A DNA stretch of 64,000 nt, from contig ML679974.1 of NCBI GenBank assembly GCA_007922225.1, positions 3,461,105-3,525,104 on the forward strand. Direction: 5' to 3'. Origin of the DNA: Emydura subglobosa. Taxonomy: Eukaryota; Chordata; Testudines; Chelidae. Positions 21,986-34,399 of the stretch are shown here, in pieces (position 1 is the stretch's first letter; every line of letters starts with the position of its first letter). The translations under genes and the position numbers were made by a program. Under the pieces are notes generated by a model. That model saw only the letters and a program-made list of their open reading frames with translations. It was not told where the DNA came from and did not search any database.

Positions 21986-23622
21986 AATACTAAATGTTTG
22001 CAGGATGGGATACTTAAATTGAACTGCAGTTATATTTTCAAGTCTCAGCACTATATGCAATTTACTGACAAAACTAAGCTTATTTAAATAAAATAGAGGC
22101 ACAATTAATTGTGTTTTGTAGGAAATAAAGGATTGAACAAATTAGTTGGTTTCTTAAAATTGAACAACAAATATGAAGGGGCAAGGTTTCAGCTGGACCT
22201 GCACTCAATCTTTCACATGTAAAACTGTATATACATACACTTGAGCACACACTAAAAAAATTTGACCAACTGAACACGCATACAACTCCTTTAGAATCCA
22301 TTGGCTCCAATTGATCGTGCAGGTAGAAATCCTAACATTAGGTTAGATTAAGTACTTTTCACTCCATGCACTTTTTTTTCCCACCTGCACTTAGCCAGAG
22401 AAAGAATGTGTGTGTACAAAACCTTTGCAAACAGAAGCCTAAAATTCAGAAGTTTAGCATTATGGTTTCAGAAACAAATATCTATTTGCTGATATTTGCT
22501 TTCTATTTGCTTTGAGTTGAGCTGGTGTACTATTACATTTCAAATAAAAAATTTCTTTAACTAGGCAGGAAAAAGGGATACTTTGTTAGTTATACAGTTA
22601 TCTGTATGGTTTAATTTCATAAAGTAATAGTACACATTTACAAGTGCCAGATCTTAAATTTATAAATATTTATCATAAGGACATGATTTTTATCTTTAAT
22701 TAGCCTAACTGTTACGGACACTTCTAATGTGAGAAATGTAATTCAGCATTTCGCACCAGATGTAGTTTCTGCCAGTTAGTCTTTTATCTTTCCTTGTAAT
22801 GAATGAAATATTGAAATCAAATTAAAAACATTATGTTAACATGTAACTGATTATTAGAGTAACCACACCAAATCTGAGCTCTATATTTGAAAAGGATATT
22901 GAGGTTTCTGAAATCAAGTTAATTAATCTGAAGAACCTTTATGCAATATGTGAATGCTAAAAACACCATTTATTTCCTAAATATCTTCATGTGTTTTTTC
23001 TTCATTTATAGTACAACCAAGGTTTTGTTGCTTATGGTTACATAGCCCTTTATTAAATGCAAATGTTTTCCCCATGTTCTCTGACAATTTCTTCCCATTC
23101 TTCCTCCAACATTAAAATGACTTTTTGGTATTTAAGAGTTTTCCATTTTCCCTAAAATATAGTAATAGATGTGTAAATTGTGATTGTTTTGGGCCTGATT
23201 CATGATTTTGATGATAGCAGAATCATACTCATTTCAAGGCTTACCCTCATTCCCAACATACCTCTCCAAAAATAAAAGAGACTTAAAAACATGGAAAATA
23301 TTCCAAGTTCAGACAAAAATACCTTGTTAACCTTTACAGAAGAGAATTCCGGACTAGAATTTTTCATCATTACAAACTATCCTGTACAACTTTCAAGTCA
23401 TTTCTACTAAGGCAGAGAAAAGTACTAGAACACTGGAGGGAAGGATATTGGAGGGGTGTTTAAAAGAAACCTTTCATTAAAAAAACAGAATAATTCTCAG
23501 ACTAGAGTCAGAAAATTAGAATAAATATTAAGTGATCTGAAAATTAACCTTCTTAATCGTCAAGAGCCAGAGTGGTTAAAAAGACCAAAAAGCCCCGAGT
23601 AGACTGGGAATTCCTTATCTAT

Positions 23623-23624
<2 letters not shown>

Positions 23625-23654
<30 letters not shown>
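23625..23654. repeat. (TC)15 microsatellite
   Basis: Uninterrupted TC dinucleotides. Confidence 0.95.
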
Positions 23655-23658
<4 letters not shown>

Positions 23659-25053
23659 CTCCATGTATGTATGAAGTAAATTATGGGGAAAACCAATTTC
23701 ATAACCAAAGATGCTGAAACTGATTAACTCTTGGGAAAAGCATAAAGACAGAAAATAACTGGTGCCACTACATATCTGTGCTACCATAACTGTTTTTTAT
23801 ATTCATACAAAGAAGGTTCTTCAAGAGAATAAAAAAATGGAAGCAGAATGCATTCGTTACTAAGGAAACTCAGAACCACACTGAACTCACAATTTTTGAT
23901 TCAGAGAATTTTTCACAGTTTACTCAGTTGAGCTGTTGTATTGCTAGTTTCCTAGCGCTTTGTCCTCATTTCATTTGTTTAATTAACATGAACGTTTGAC
24001 TGACTGTTTTAGTTATTAAATCATTTACTCGTTCTGTAGAATACGTCAAAATTAAAGTATCTGAAAGTGAGCCAAACAGAAGGTGCCTCTTATTATTTGG
24101 GGGTAGCTAGGGGACTTGCTCATTAGAGTGATCTTTTTTATCACTCACTGTCTCTTTTTTCCATAAATTAAAGCGAGCCTAGTGCTCTGTTGAAGTTTTA
24201 AAATTTAAATATTGGCTTTTTCATACAGCTACCAATATGCGTTAGACAAATGAAAATTAAATATCACTATGAGAAAAGAAACTATAAAAAAGCCAGAGGA
24301 TGCACCAAGTTAAACCCAATAGCCATGTACTGGTTTATGTTATCTTATCTGAACAGCTAGCTCTCAGCAGTGTTAACTTGGTTGCAACCAGCCAGAAAAA
24401 GGAATGATTGACCTTTATATACTAATAAAAGTTTCAATCAACCAAAGTTTCAGCTTAATGGCAGAAGACTATGCAAACTGTAGTTCTGTGAAATATTCTG
24501 ATAGGGAGAAGCACTATACAATGTGAACTTTAAAAGGCAAGTGGAATGTTAGTTTTCAGTAACACTATAATGCACAAGTGCCTAACTCAGTATCATTTAC
24601 CAGTTACAATGAAGGCATTTTACATAAATTAATTCAGATTTCAAAGAAATAATGTCACAAGAATAAAATGGTACCAAATGCTAGTAAGTCAAATGAATTA
24701 TGATAAACTTGGAAGACAACAATGCCTTTGACTCTACATTAACGCTTATTTACCTGCAGAAAACTTACATGACAGTCATTTCATTTTAGTAACAATATCT
24801 CACACTTACTGGGGTACGTTTTAGAATACTTTAAAACAATCCCTACATTTGTACAGATATGAACAGCTCTTTAAACCATCCTCCACCCTCATAAACAGAA
24901 TGGTATATTGTATTTTTCTTTAAAAATGCTAAACAATTTAATTCAAAGATTAAAAGGACAAGTTGGATGGATATTTTAAACATGAACCTCCACTTTGATC
25001 TTCCAGGCCAGTCTTGAAAGTTGATATATCTCATATTGTTTTCCATCCCTCTA

Positions 25054-25056
<3 letters not shown>

Positions 25057-25104
<48 letters not shown>
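25057..25104. repeat. (AT)24 microsatellite
   Basis: Uninterrupted AT dinucleotides over 48 bp. The tyrosine-isoleucine ORF read through it is an artefact. Confidence 0.95.
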
Positions 25105-25106
<2 letters not shown>

Positions 25107-26337
25107 GTCCTGCTGGCAGCAAGGATCTAATAACTAAATAAATGTGGCAGAGTATGATTTGGTAATAATGCATCTGTGAAGTACATTGCAATGTCTGTGA
25201 AGCTCTGTGATAGAACAGGTTTACATCTGAATAGTACAAAGGGACAGTTTGTTTATTGTAAAAAATGTATTTTAAAATGTTAACATTCATGATAGTGATA
25301 GTTTCTGGGTTTTAGAAAGAAAATATTGACATTTATTTATGGAGTGAACATACACACACAAGCATAGACTTAAAAACCCCAGTAGTTTAACACATGTATG
25401 TGAAATTCTGGATCAGCAACCTTGACAGATGCTTTAGAACAAACATACCTATTCTTTTTTTGCTATTGGTTAACTCAGAGCACATTTTAAAAATGGACTA
25501 TGAAGCTAAAGAGATCAAGATAAATATATGGTGATAGACAGCAATGACATTTATTGTTACTGCAGCTCTTCTGTTTATGGGGAGATATAAAATGGGAGAT
25601 GTCCGGCTGAGAGGTCACGAAGGTCAGCTGAACCTACCCCCACAAACTCCTCTTTGCTATAAGTAAGCTTTTACACAGGTCAGGCCAAACATTTGTCAAT
25701 CACATCATTCTGACCAAGACTTGAATCAGTATTATCTAGTGTTTTACTCATATGGGATACAGACTATTCTTTGGAAGTAATTTTTAAAAATATTACACAC
25801 ACACGGCAGTGGGAGGCTTCAACCCATGAGATATGGTTTAGTCAGACAATCAAGTGTCTTGGGACCTTTCTCTTTTACACCCTTGTCAAATAGGCAGCCC
25901 AAACTAATGGCTGTCAAGGAAGGATTATTTATTTCAGAGGGAAAAATAATTTTCCTACTGTACGTAGTTCATTTTTATTACTCCAGTCAACTGAATTGTT
26001 CTAAATGCTATACAAACACATTAGGAACTGCTGCCATGAAAAGTTTATAATTTAAAAGACATTACATGTAAAAAGATAGAGGGAAAAGAAGAGATTCACA
26101 CCGGGTAATCAAGGTGATAGTAGTCACATATCTTACTACCTTTTAAAATAAATATTACTTAATTTCTATTCTAGTTATAAAAACATAACCTGTTGCCCAC
26201 CTAGTATACATTACCTCTAATTACTTTTCTTTTTACAAAGGCTAGAAGTATAAAATTTCCCTTCCTATGCCAAACCCAAAGCAAAGTTCTTAACCCAAAC
26301 TCCACTGAGACAATGATTCCCAATCTCATTTTAACAG

Positions 26338-26630
26338 CTCAGGACTTGTCTACATGACCACTAGTACATAGCAAACTGGGGTGTTAATCTACCCACACTA
26401 GCTTGCCATGCACTACATGTCTGTGTGGACCCTGCTGCCACGCATGAAAAATATTATAGTGCGCTTTGATCTACCCATTTGAAACGGGAGTAGATTAAAG
26501 CATGCTGCATAACTTTTAGTGCATAATAGCAGGGTTCATATGGACACAGAGCGTGGCAGGCTGGTGCAGGACAGATTTATGCCCCAGTTCACTGAGAATT
26601 AAGTATTCATAGAGACAAACCCTCAGTGCA
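26338..26630. mobile_element. Hairpin MITE, hAT-like
   Basis: The ends CAGGACTTGTCTACATGA and TCATAGAGACAAACCCTC are inverted with mismatches. The centre folds on itself: GTGCGCTTTGATCTACCC near 26460 pairs with GGGAGTAGATTAAAGCATG near 26486. TTGTCTACA ends of this sort are frequent in reptile hAT-derived MITEs. No coding sequence. Confidence 0.6.
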
Positions 26631-27716
26631 CCTGCCTGTCATCAGAAAAGAGCAGAACTGAAATCACAGGCTCTTAGGTCTGTAAACGTGTGAAGTAACT
26701 GAAGAGTCTTCAGACAACTGTGGGTTCTGGCCCTGTTTCTCAGCGGTGTTAGGGCTTAGCATAGTAGATTGCTAGGGAACAAGTCTAGGCTTGGCAAGCA
26801 GGTAGGCATGTAGGATGGGGAAATATCTCAAATTTTTTCCATCATTCACTATTTGCAAACTGAAGTATAGTGTTGATGTGGCAAATGTGATGCCGGGATG
26901 CAGGAGCAACAGACTGGCTGGGAATATGGATAGAAAAGCATAATCCAGGAACATAAAAGAAGGTAACAAGAAACCATGTGACCAGCATGAGAGAGTAGTT
27001 GCTTAGTGTACTTATGTATGTGGGATTCAAATGCCATGAAAAAAAGCTGCAAGACTTGGAAGACCCATGCTCTAGAACCAGCATACTCTATTGACCCTCT
27101 GTCCCAGTCAAATTGATTCTCCAAGGCCACTATTAGTATTGATCAGGTGGAGAGAGTCAATCATAGGAAGCAAGAATTCTTTTTACTTTGACTAAACACG
27201 GCCTGTATCCTACCCATGGTCTAAAATCAGTCCAATGTGGGGATGGAAGGAGTTCCAAAGTCATTTTTATGTTCATAAAAATGCAAGTGCTAATATTTCT
27301 CTGCTTTACCAAACACTTCGGGGCCTGATCCTCCACTCCCTACTCAGGAAAGATACCTACTGGCTTCATATTCAATCAACCAACCATCTTGACTGACAGG
27401 TCATGTAGATGAACCTTTATTATATATTCAAGGGAGTTTCTCCCTTTTGGAAAATCTGAGCTGCAGCAAAGTCAAATAATTCTGAAAGACTACAACAGTC
27501 AAGTTCTTTAATGGTATAAATCTCTTTCAGTGACTATGATAGCTGACTGGACTATGAGAAGTAATAATTTTTGGGCTATGGGAGTTATCAGGAAAATAAA
27601 CAATATAATTTTTTTTAAAAACAAGAAATTGAAATAAAAATTATTGTATCCTAGGATATGAGCTGCTCACATCAAAGTGCTGAAAAGAAAAATCAGCTAA
27701 ATGCAAAAAGTAATAC
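26631..27716 (-). other. Probable CPPED1 intron downstream of the recognised exon
   Basis: It starts with the donor GT at 27716..27715 (minus strand, CAG|GTATTA). No further CPPED1 exon is visible here. Short ORFs overlapping on the minus strand at 26772..27130 are in three frames and have no domain. Confidence 0.6.
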
Positions 27717-28139
27717 CTGCTTTATGAAACTTTTCCATAAGCTCATACCGAACGGTCTTCTCCAAGTTAAAATAGTCATGGTCTTCATCCGGGTTTTGTA
27801 GAAATAGAGGAATATGTTGAAATACTATTACATGTTTACACTTCCGTTTTTCAGCTACAGCCAGTTGCCCATTAAGCCACTCATCTTGGGCCTGCTTCAA
27901 CTCAGGGCATTTAGAGGAATCGAAGTATAACTGAGAGTTAAGCACAAGAAAGAAAACTCCTCCGACCCAAAAACTGAAGTAGTCATCTCCCCAGTGCTTG
28001 CAATAATCATCTATTGTTTCTGGTGTTGGAATGTTGCCGATGTCATGATTTCCACTGACAAATACCAATGGAATGTCTTGGTCAATGTTCTTCAGGACAT
28101 TTTTCAAATCTCGTTCTTGGTCCTTCCGCCACTGAGTTC
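27717..28139 (-). CDS. CPPED1: CPPED1 internal exon (calcineurin-like phosphoesterase)
   Basis: This 423-bp minus-strand exon encodes 141 codons of a serine/threonine phosphatase of the metallophosphoesterase superfamily. The mammalian protein (about 310 residues, cytoplasmic) is reported to dephosphorylate AKT1. Visible motifs are VSGNHDIGN, the GNHD metal-binding block, and IVFQHIPLF, with the next metal-binding histidine. Between them lies [20 protein letters not shown], which is characteristic of CPPED1. The acceptor reads CATAG|GAACTC and the donor AAAGCAG|GTATTA. The intron phase is 1 at both ends, so the exon is symmetric. The in-frame ATG upstream of the acceptor is intronic and is not a start. 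The GDxxH and GHxH metal-binding blocks should lie in other exons, not found in this window. There are no stops or frame breaks, so it is probably functional. Confidence 0.93.
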
Positions 28140-30003
28140 CTATGAAAAGAACCATTGAGTTATTTTATCAGGATATTATCTTTTATGGTTATGCTACCCT
28201 TTTCCACCACCACCACTTATTTTGTTTATACAGACAGCATGGATAGTAAAACCAAATGACACTATTATACTGATAAAGCAAATTTGCAGCAGACAAAATG
28301 TAAAATGTTGTTCTATAACTATATTTTAATGTATTCATCAATCACCTAAGCTCGAAGCCTTCTCTGCTCTCTGTTTCCTTCATGCCTCCCTCCTTCCTTC
28401 CATGGCCAGTATCCTGCCATTCTCTGTACTTTTCAATGCACAACATTGCCAAAGACAATCTACAGATTGCCCAACAATAGAAGCCATAAGATGTGTGGTC
28501 AGTATTTTGCATCAAACACATCATCTCTCACCCCCCCCCCTTTTTTTTCTTCTTCATTTTTTTCCATAATACAATGATAATCCATTGAGGAAAATGCAGA
28601 ATCATTTGCAGATGTAATTCAAGTTCGTGTACATGGTAGCAACTGATGAAACATCTGGTTTATACTTTATGGCTAGATAAAATAATGTGGTTTTTGTTCC
28701 TTACGAGTACTACTTCAGCAAAAACATAATTAGTGTCTTATAGAAACTCATTTAGATAATACAGGAGTGTTTTAACAATTGAGATAACATGGGATTAATT
28801 TCAAGGAAGGGTAATTGTGCACTTCAATTTGTTTTTTTTCCTCCCCATGCTGACTTGTAAGATGCTTGTCTAAATACTGACAGGAAGTCCTATTACTTTT
28901 GGGACAATGTCACTAAAAGTTAGGAAAATGTGTTTTTGAAGTGTGTTTTTATTTATTTTACACTAAATAGGAAGGAAAAGTTTGTTCTGCATTTAAGAAA
29001 AGAATACTTTTTAAATATAGAGAGTTGCCATGTGTTTATTATACATGGATTAAAATATATTTATTTTTAAAACAAAACAAAACAAAAAAAAAAAACATTT
29101 TTTCCCTAAAGGAACAATGATACAAAGATATATTTCACATAGTTGGATTTTCAAATCTAAGAAGCTATTTTTATAATCCTGGGTTTGAATTTTTAAGTCT
29201 TATTTAAAAGGAGGTCTGAATGGAGACTCATAATGCACCACTGACCATAATGTAACAACTGTGCAAAACAGGTTAAATTAAACAAATTAAGAATTCTCAC
29301 TACATAGATTTTATATAAAATCTGTTACAAGTTTTTTTTTTTAATTGCACCTATCACTATAAGGTTTATAAGTTTTCTTTTCCTTGCTTCTTAAAAAATT
29401 CTAGGGTCTGAATGCTGATGTAGCCACGACTTTAAATACATTTTTACTAGTGATATTTAAAAAAGGAATTAAAAATTTAACAAAACCACAAGCTTAGAAT
29501 ACTTTACAATGTTCATTTTGAAACTTTAACAAACGATAGTTTACTCTTGTGTTTTACTGCTATCACTAGAATTCTGTACAGGGGGGAAAAAACTGGAAAA
29601 ATGTAATTGGGTACATGATGGAAAAAGCCTCGACACTATTGACAGCAATGCAATGGTTTCCTCAATTAGTATTATTTATATAGAAACACAGATGTAGAGG
29701 GTGCCTTATAATAATAAAAATTAGCCATCAAAACAAAAAACAATGTCTCTGCCTCAAAGAGCGTGCGTGATTGTATTATGTGCTCAAAGAATAATTTTAG
29801 GAGAATTAAATACTTGGTTCCATATTTTTAGTAAAGGTCCAGAAAATGTATATATATTTGTTTATTTTTAAAAAATGAGACCAAGGAAGAGTAAAGATAG
29901 CAGTGCCTGTATGCAAGAGAAATAGAGAGCTAAGGACCTAGATATTATTTATATTACGGTAGCATGTAGAGGCTTCACCAAGGTTGAGCATCCTTGTACA
30001 ATG
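28140..30003 (-). other. Probable CPPED1 intron upstream of the recognised exon
   Basis: AT-rich non-coding sequence beginning with the acceptor AG at 28141..28140 on the minus strand. It holds several A/T homopolymers and no recognised gene. Earlier exons of the gene should lie at higher coordinates, possibly outside the window. Confidence 0.6.
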
Positions 30004-30230
30004 CCCAGGACAAATACAGAGAGAGTCCTTTAGTGAAGAGCTTACAATTTAACTAAACAAGATGGAAAAAGAGTGAGAAGGCAACCGACTGCACAAAGGA
30101 ACAGAGAAATAACATGTCCAAAGTCCAAGTCATGCAGCAGGGCATTGGCATAGCAAAGAATAGAAGCCAGGTCTCCTAAGTCCCAGTCTAGTACCCTATT
30201 CACTGGATCATACTGGGTTTTAGTACACAA
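30004..30230 (-). repeat. MIR-type (CORE) SINE
   Basis: On the minus strand it reads as a tRNA-like head (CCAGTGAATAGGGTACTAG, GACCTGGCTTCTATTC) followed by a core with GACTTGGACTTTGGACATG and TATTTCTCTGTTCC. This matches the order of an amniote MIR/CORE-SINE. It is old and diverged. Confidence 0.65.
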
Positions 30231-30255
30231 AATGACCCACACAGTGGTCACTATA

Positions 30256-30502
30256 TAGCTCGTGGACATAGCTGAAGAGGACAACAAGGAAGAGACAAAG
30301 GTAGCAGCACCTCTGGATCCGGTACTGACAGTCTCTGAAGCAGCTGCTGCATCGAATAAGTGTTTCTTCTGGATGAAGAGTCAAGAGAACACTGACTACC
30401 TGCACACCTTGCTCCTCCAAAAGTTATGCATGCAGAAAGTAGAAAAATTAAATAGCACTAAAAAGTGGGCATCTAACACAGAGTTCTTTGCTGTACTGTA
30501 GT
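30256..30502 (+). pseudogene. Possible pogo/Tigger-type transposase C-terminus
   Basis: The frame reads EEDNKEETKVAAPLDPVLTV followed by SEAAAASNKCFFWMKSQEN and LHTLLLQKLCMQKVEKL. An acidic stretch, then a SEA.. segment and a basic L..LL..L helix, resembles the C-terminal tail of Tigger/jerky-type transposases. The catalytic domain is absent. Downstream, ATTATCCGAACTCTCAATTA (30688..30707) may belong to an element end. An unrelated short ORF is the alternative. Confidence 0.4.
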
Positions 30503-31529
30503 GGATGACTGTGACTGCCTATGATTCTATATTCAGCGTGTGTTGTGTGAGCTAGTATTTCCTAGCAACCCAATTTGTTTGTGCTTATCTACTTTTCAAT
30601 AAATATGCACTCTCTTACTAAATACAGTAAGTGATAGTCTGACATCTTACTTTTGTTTCCTTCACTGTTTATTCAATGGCCTCTCAATTATCCGAACTCT
30701 CAATTACCTCAATAAAATCTATATCCCCCATGCTACTTGGATGAACTGGAGTATACTGTATATAGTCTAGTAGTATCAACATAGTGTTCACCATGGGGAA
30801 AGTTAAATAAAAGCGAAGTGATATTTATTAGTCTTGTATTTTATTGGAGTGGTTTCTTGAAGCGTGAAAATGGCAGGGGGAGAGGAGAAGGAATGCTGGA
30901 AGGCATGACAGGGAAACTTGACTTGGGAAGTGTCAGGATGGATATAGCTAAAGTAATGAAAAACTCATTTTTGTTCTGTTTATCCTGGAGTTATGTCGTC
31001 ACAATGCCTTGGGGTCACAAGCTACACCATACTATGTTGATGTTATATATTATGTTCTGTACATACAGCTTTACTCTAAGATAAATGACTTTAAAAATTA
31101 ATAGCCCATGAAGGATAGTTTTGCTTTTAAAGAAAAAGAAGCTAGAACTGTGTATAGTTGTCTGCAATTTTCCTCCGAGCTTTCCGTTCTACCGTTTTTT
31201 GAAAGTTGAGTGACATAAGCAAGAGTACAAAGGGGAAATGCTAAGATCTCTGTTGCAGTATATCTTTGTATGGTAAATTACTATTTGTTTAAACATTTCC
31301 AATATTCTATCATATATTGCTCCAAAAAGTCAAGACAACCTTTCTTCTCTCACTTAGAGCAGCTCTCAAGAAAGGAAGAAGTCTGTTTTGCAAATGTCTT
31401 TGCCAAAGCTTGCTGCAGTCAGCAGGAGTAGTATTTGAAGTTTATTCTGCAAAGGTAATAATCCTTTTGCTAATAATCCATATTGCAACTGACCTTGGTA
31501 GCACCGTAGAAGGCACCTGTATATATAAA
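30503..31529. other. Non-coding stretch
   Basis: Apart from the possible transposon end near 30690, nothing is recognised. Confidence 0.4.
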
Positions 31530-32070
31530 AATTGGTGAGGCCGCATTTAGAATATTGTGTCCAGTTTTGGGCCCCCCACTACAAAAAGGATGTGGACAAG
31601 TTGGAGAGAGTGCAGCGGAGGGCAACCAAAATGATTAGGGGGCTGGAGCACAGGACTTATGAGGAGAGGCTGAGGGAACTGGGCTTGTTTAGTCTACAAA
31701 AGAGAAGAGTGAGGGGGGATTTGATAGCGGTCTTTAACTACTGAAAGGGGGTTCCAGGGAGGATGGAGCTAGGCTGTTCTCGGTGGTGGCAGATGACCGA
31801 ACAAGGAGCAACGGTCTCAAGTTGCAGGGCGGGAGGTCTAAGTTGGACATTAGGAAAAAGTTTTTTACTAGGAGGGTGGTGAAGCACTGGAATAGGTTAC
31901 CTAGGGAGGTGGTGGAATCTCCATCCTTAAAGGTTTTTAAGGTGAGGCTTGACAAAGCCCTGGTTGGGATGATATAGCTGAGGTTAGTCCTGCTTTGAGC
32001 AGGGGGTTGGACTAGATGACCTCCTGAGGTCCCTTCCAACTCTAATATTCTATGATTCTATGATTCTATG
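31530..32070 (+). mobile_element. CR1 LINE 3' end (5'-truncated)
   Basis: The C-terminal part of CR1 ORF2 is readable: [35 protein letters not shown], then across a stop [20 protein letters not shown] and [19 protein letters not shown]. The short 3' UTR ends with GACCTCCTGAGGTCCCTTCC and three ATTCTATG-type repeats at 32046..32070, the diagnostic CR1 tail. The copy is truncated just upstream of the HLEYC motif, as is usual for CR1. It is fairly well preserved, so it is younger than the other CR1 pieces here. Confidence 0.93.
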
Positions 32071-32726
32071 AAATATGCTTTAACACACCACATAGCTTAG
32101 GGCCACAGATTTGTGTTCTGTAAAAGTTTTACTGTGAATTCTGCATCAAAAAGGCAACTCTTCATTTCTGTTAGAGTTCACCCTCCTTCACAGCATTACA
32201 GGGAAATTATGCAGTATAGATCTTCTTTCAAATTGATGCTATTTTTGTAAGCCTTCACTACCATGATACCATGTCCTGTTGATCTGTACATAAACTTTAT
32301 GGTGGGTATACCTTTCTCAGGTAGCCAGTACCAGTAACACTACTGGCTGCAATCTTCAGCGCTTAGTCTAGGTGAGCTGCATCTGGAGATCTCCCACTGA
32401 TATGCAGCAATGATAGTGAGAAGTGGTTTTCTTTGAGACCTGGTGGCTGTCTAACAAAAGCACCATATTATTACAGTTTTTCTGATCAGTGGAGGAGTCC
32501 TGTTATCCAGGTTAGTGGTTACAGGTCCCAGCATCCTACAGTTTGGGTGCTTACTAATCAAACTAGTCAACTATGGGTATGGACTCATACAACCCTACTG
32601 GCAATAGGGTTGACACAGCACAACATAGAAATAGACTTTCTATTCTGCACAATATCTCTATAGGACTTCCTCCAGGATCAGAAAGGAATTTCTAATTGGC
32701 TTTGTCCTGCTCAAATTCGGTTTTAG
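32071..32726. other. Non-coding stretch
   Basis: No feature recognised. Confidence 0.4.
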
Positions 32727-33956
32727 TGTGACACTGAGCCAGCGTAGGTTAAACAACCAACAAGCTGAGTGACCCAAAAATCAACCTTTAATGACCTATT
32801 AGGATAAACAAGGCCATTCCTTGTAGACAGTTAGCAAAGCCATGTTAATTAGACTAGAGTTCTTAAAATATAGGCCTGTATTTTTAGAGGATTAAGAATA
32901 GATACTAATTGTATGTGTCTGTATTTATCTTATTAGAAGCTAACAATGTAACCAGATTAGCTTGTGGGTGCTAATTCTTTTTCATGTCTTAATTACATTA
33001 TATTATGCACGTGGATGGTTCAGTTATCCTTAAGATCAAAGATGTAAGATACTGCAGGAAATAATATTACTTACATTGTCTTCATTTTAAATTGTCTATG
33101 CCATAATGGAATGCTTTGAAGAATGGCTAATTTCCTTATGCTAATTAATATTACTAGTTTACCTGTGTATACATAGGTAATAGAAGTTTAGCTTCAAAGC
33201 AGCAATATACACAGCCTATGCTTCATCCAGGAAGACTCCTCCTGTGAGGTTTGCTGTCAGCTGGCTAGAGAACTATAAAGGAAGCTTCGGGCCTGATCCT
33301 GTTTTACCTCAGATCCGCTTAAAGTTTGTCATGGAAAGGTTTAAGGCCTAAAGACTGAGGTCTCCAGGTTGACTCTGGATTATCCCTGCAAATTCTCACG
33401 GAAGAATTTGAACAAACTCTGCATGTGAACTATATATTGGACTATACCCTATTGAACTGTTTCTAGAAGGACTTTTACAAATCAGCTGCAACAGGGCTGC
33501 TATGAAACTGACCTAAGAACTTTATTCGTATCTGTATGTTTTTAATAATCTTGTAACCACTGTAACTTTTTTCTTTTCTTTTTAACAAATCTTAGATTAG
33601 TTATTAAGACTTGGCTGTAAGTGTATATTTGGGTAAGATCTGAAATATTCATTGACCTGGTGGGTAACGTGTCCAATCTCTCAGGATTGGTAGAACTTTA
33701 TATATGGTGAAGAAGGTTTTAAATAACCCTCATTATATATATTTAGCTGTCTGAGTGGAAGCCAAAGACTGGATTGCTTAAAGAGAATTGTACTTTGGCT
33801 TCTTGATAACCAGTAAGGTATTACAGAAATTTTGTTACTGGCCTGGTGAAATCTAATTATAGAATAAACCACCAGTTTTGGTGATTGTTTGCCCTATTCG
33901 TTGTAGTTTGCCCTTAGTAAGCATTTTCAGCTTGCCCCTCAGTGACCACGGTCACA
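32727..33956 (+). mobile_element. Probable solo LTR
   Basis: The 1230-bp block starts TGTGACACTGAG and ends CCACGGTCACA, giving inverted TGTGAC/GTCACA ends. The order of words near 33540..33640 (ACAAATCTTAGATTAG, TATTAAGACTTGGCTG) parallels the end of the LTR at 43.5-44.3 kb. An AATAAA-type signal occurs at 33864. No internal region is attached. The neighbouring bases show no convincing target duplication. Confidence 0.55.
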
Positions 33957-34399
33957 TACAGGGAGGGATTTTTGCCTCATGTGCCATTGTGTCTTCCGCA
34001 GAGAGAAATAGGAGAGAGAGATAATTGCCCAAAAAAAGGGTATTATTCTGTTTGAATCTATGATGAAACTATGTTCACCCAATTCTTTCTGGTGTTTTCT
34101 CCTGAGAGGAAGAAGGGAAGGAGAAAATCCTTACCTCAAAATTCACTCCAATGGAATATTCTACTCACGTGGCCCTTATATGTAAAAAGTCAGGCTGGCT
34201 ATGGTATTGAAAAAAAGGAAACGCAGGAAGAAGGAACTGTTCATCAGCATTTTGGTGTGGTTTGACTGATCTCAGACTTGAATGAAGCATGCCAAAGCTA
34301 CGTCTTGGATTTTTCCTCTTTTCTGTAAGTAAGTGAACTAGACAAAGGTTTGGACTGACTGTATAATATTTTCCTCAAAGAGCTTTAAAGGGTAGCATC
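33957..34399. other. Non-coding spacer
   Basis: No feature recognised. Confidence 0.4.

Larger units (their letters stand above)
21986..26337. other. Non-coding AT-rich stretch with microsatellites
   Basis: No gene is supported. A TC run occupies 23625..23654 (15 units) and an AT run 25057..25104 (24 units). The rest is AT-rich sequence with many short A and T runs, fitting intronic DNA. Confidence 0.5.

Noticed and set aside
28153..28155. ATG at the start of the minus-strand CPPED1 frame as a translation start
   Set aside because: It lies upstream of the splice acceptor at 28140 within intron sequence; the exon begins mid-protein.
31532..31977. Two adjacent ORFs as a novel small gene pair
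   Set aside because: They are the C-terminal end of CR1 ORF2 split by a stop, followed by the standard CR1 tail.
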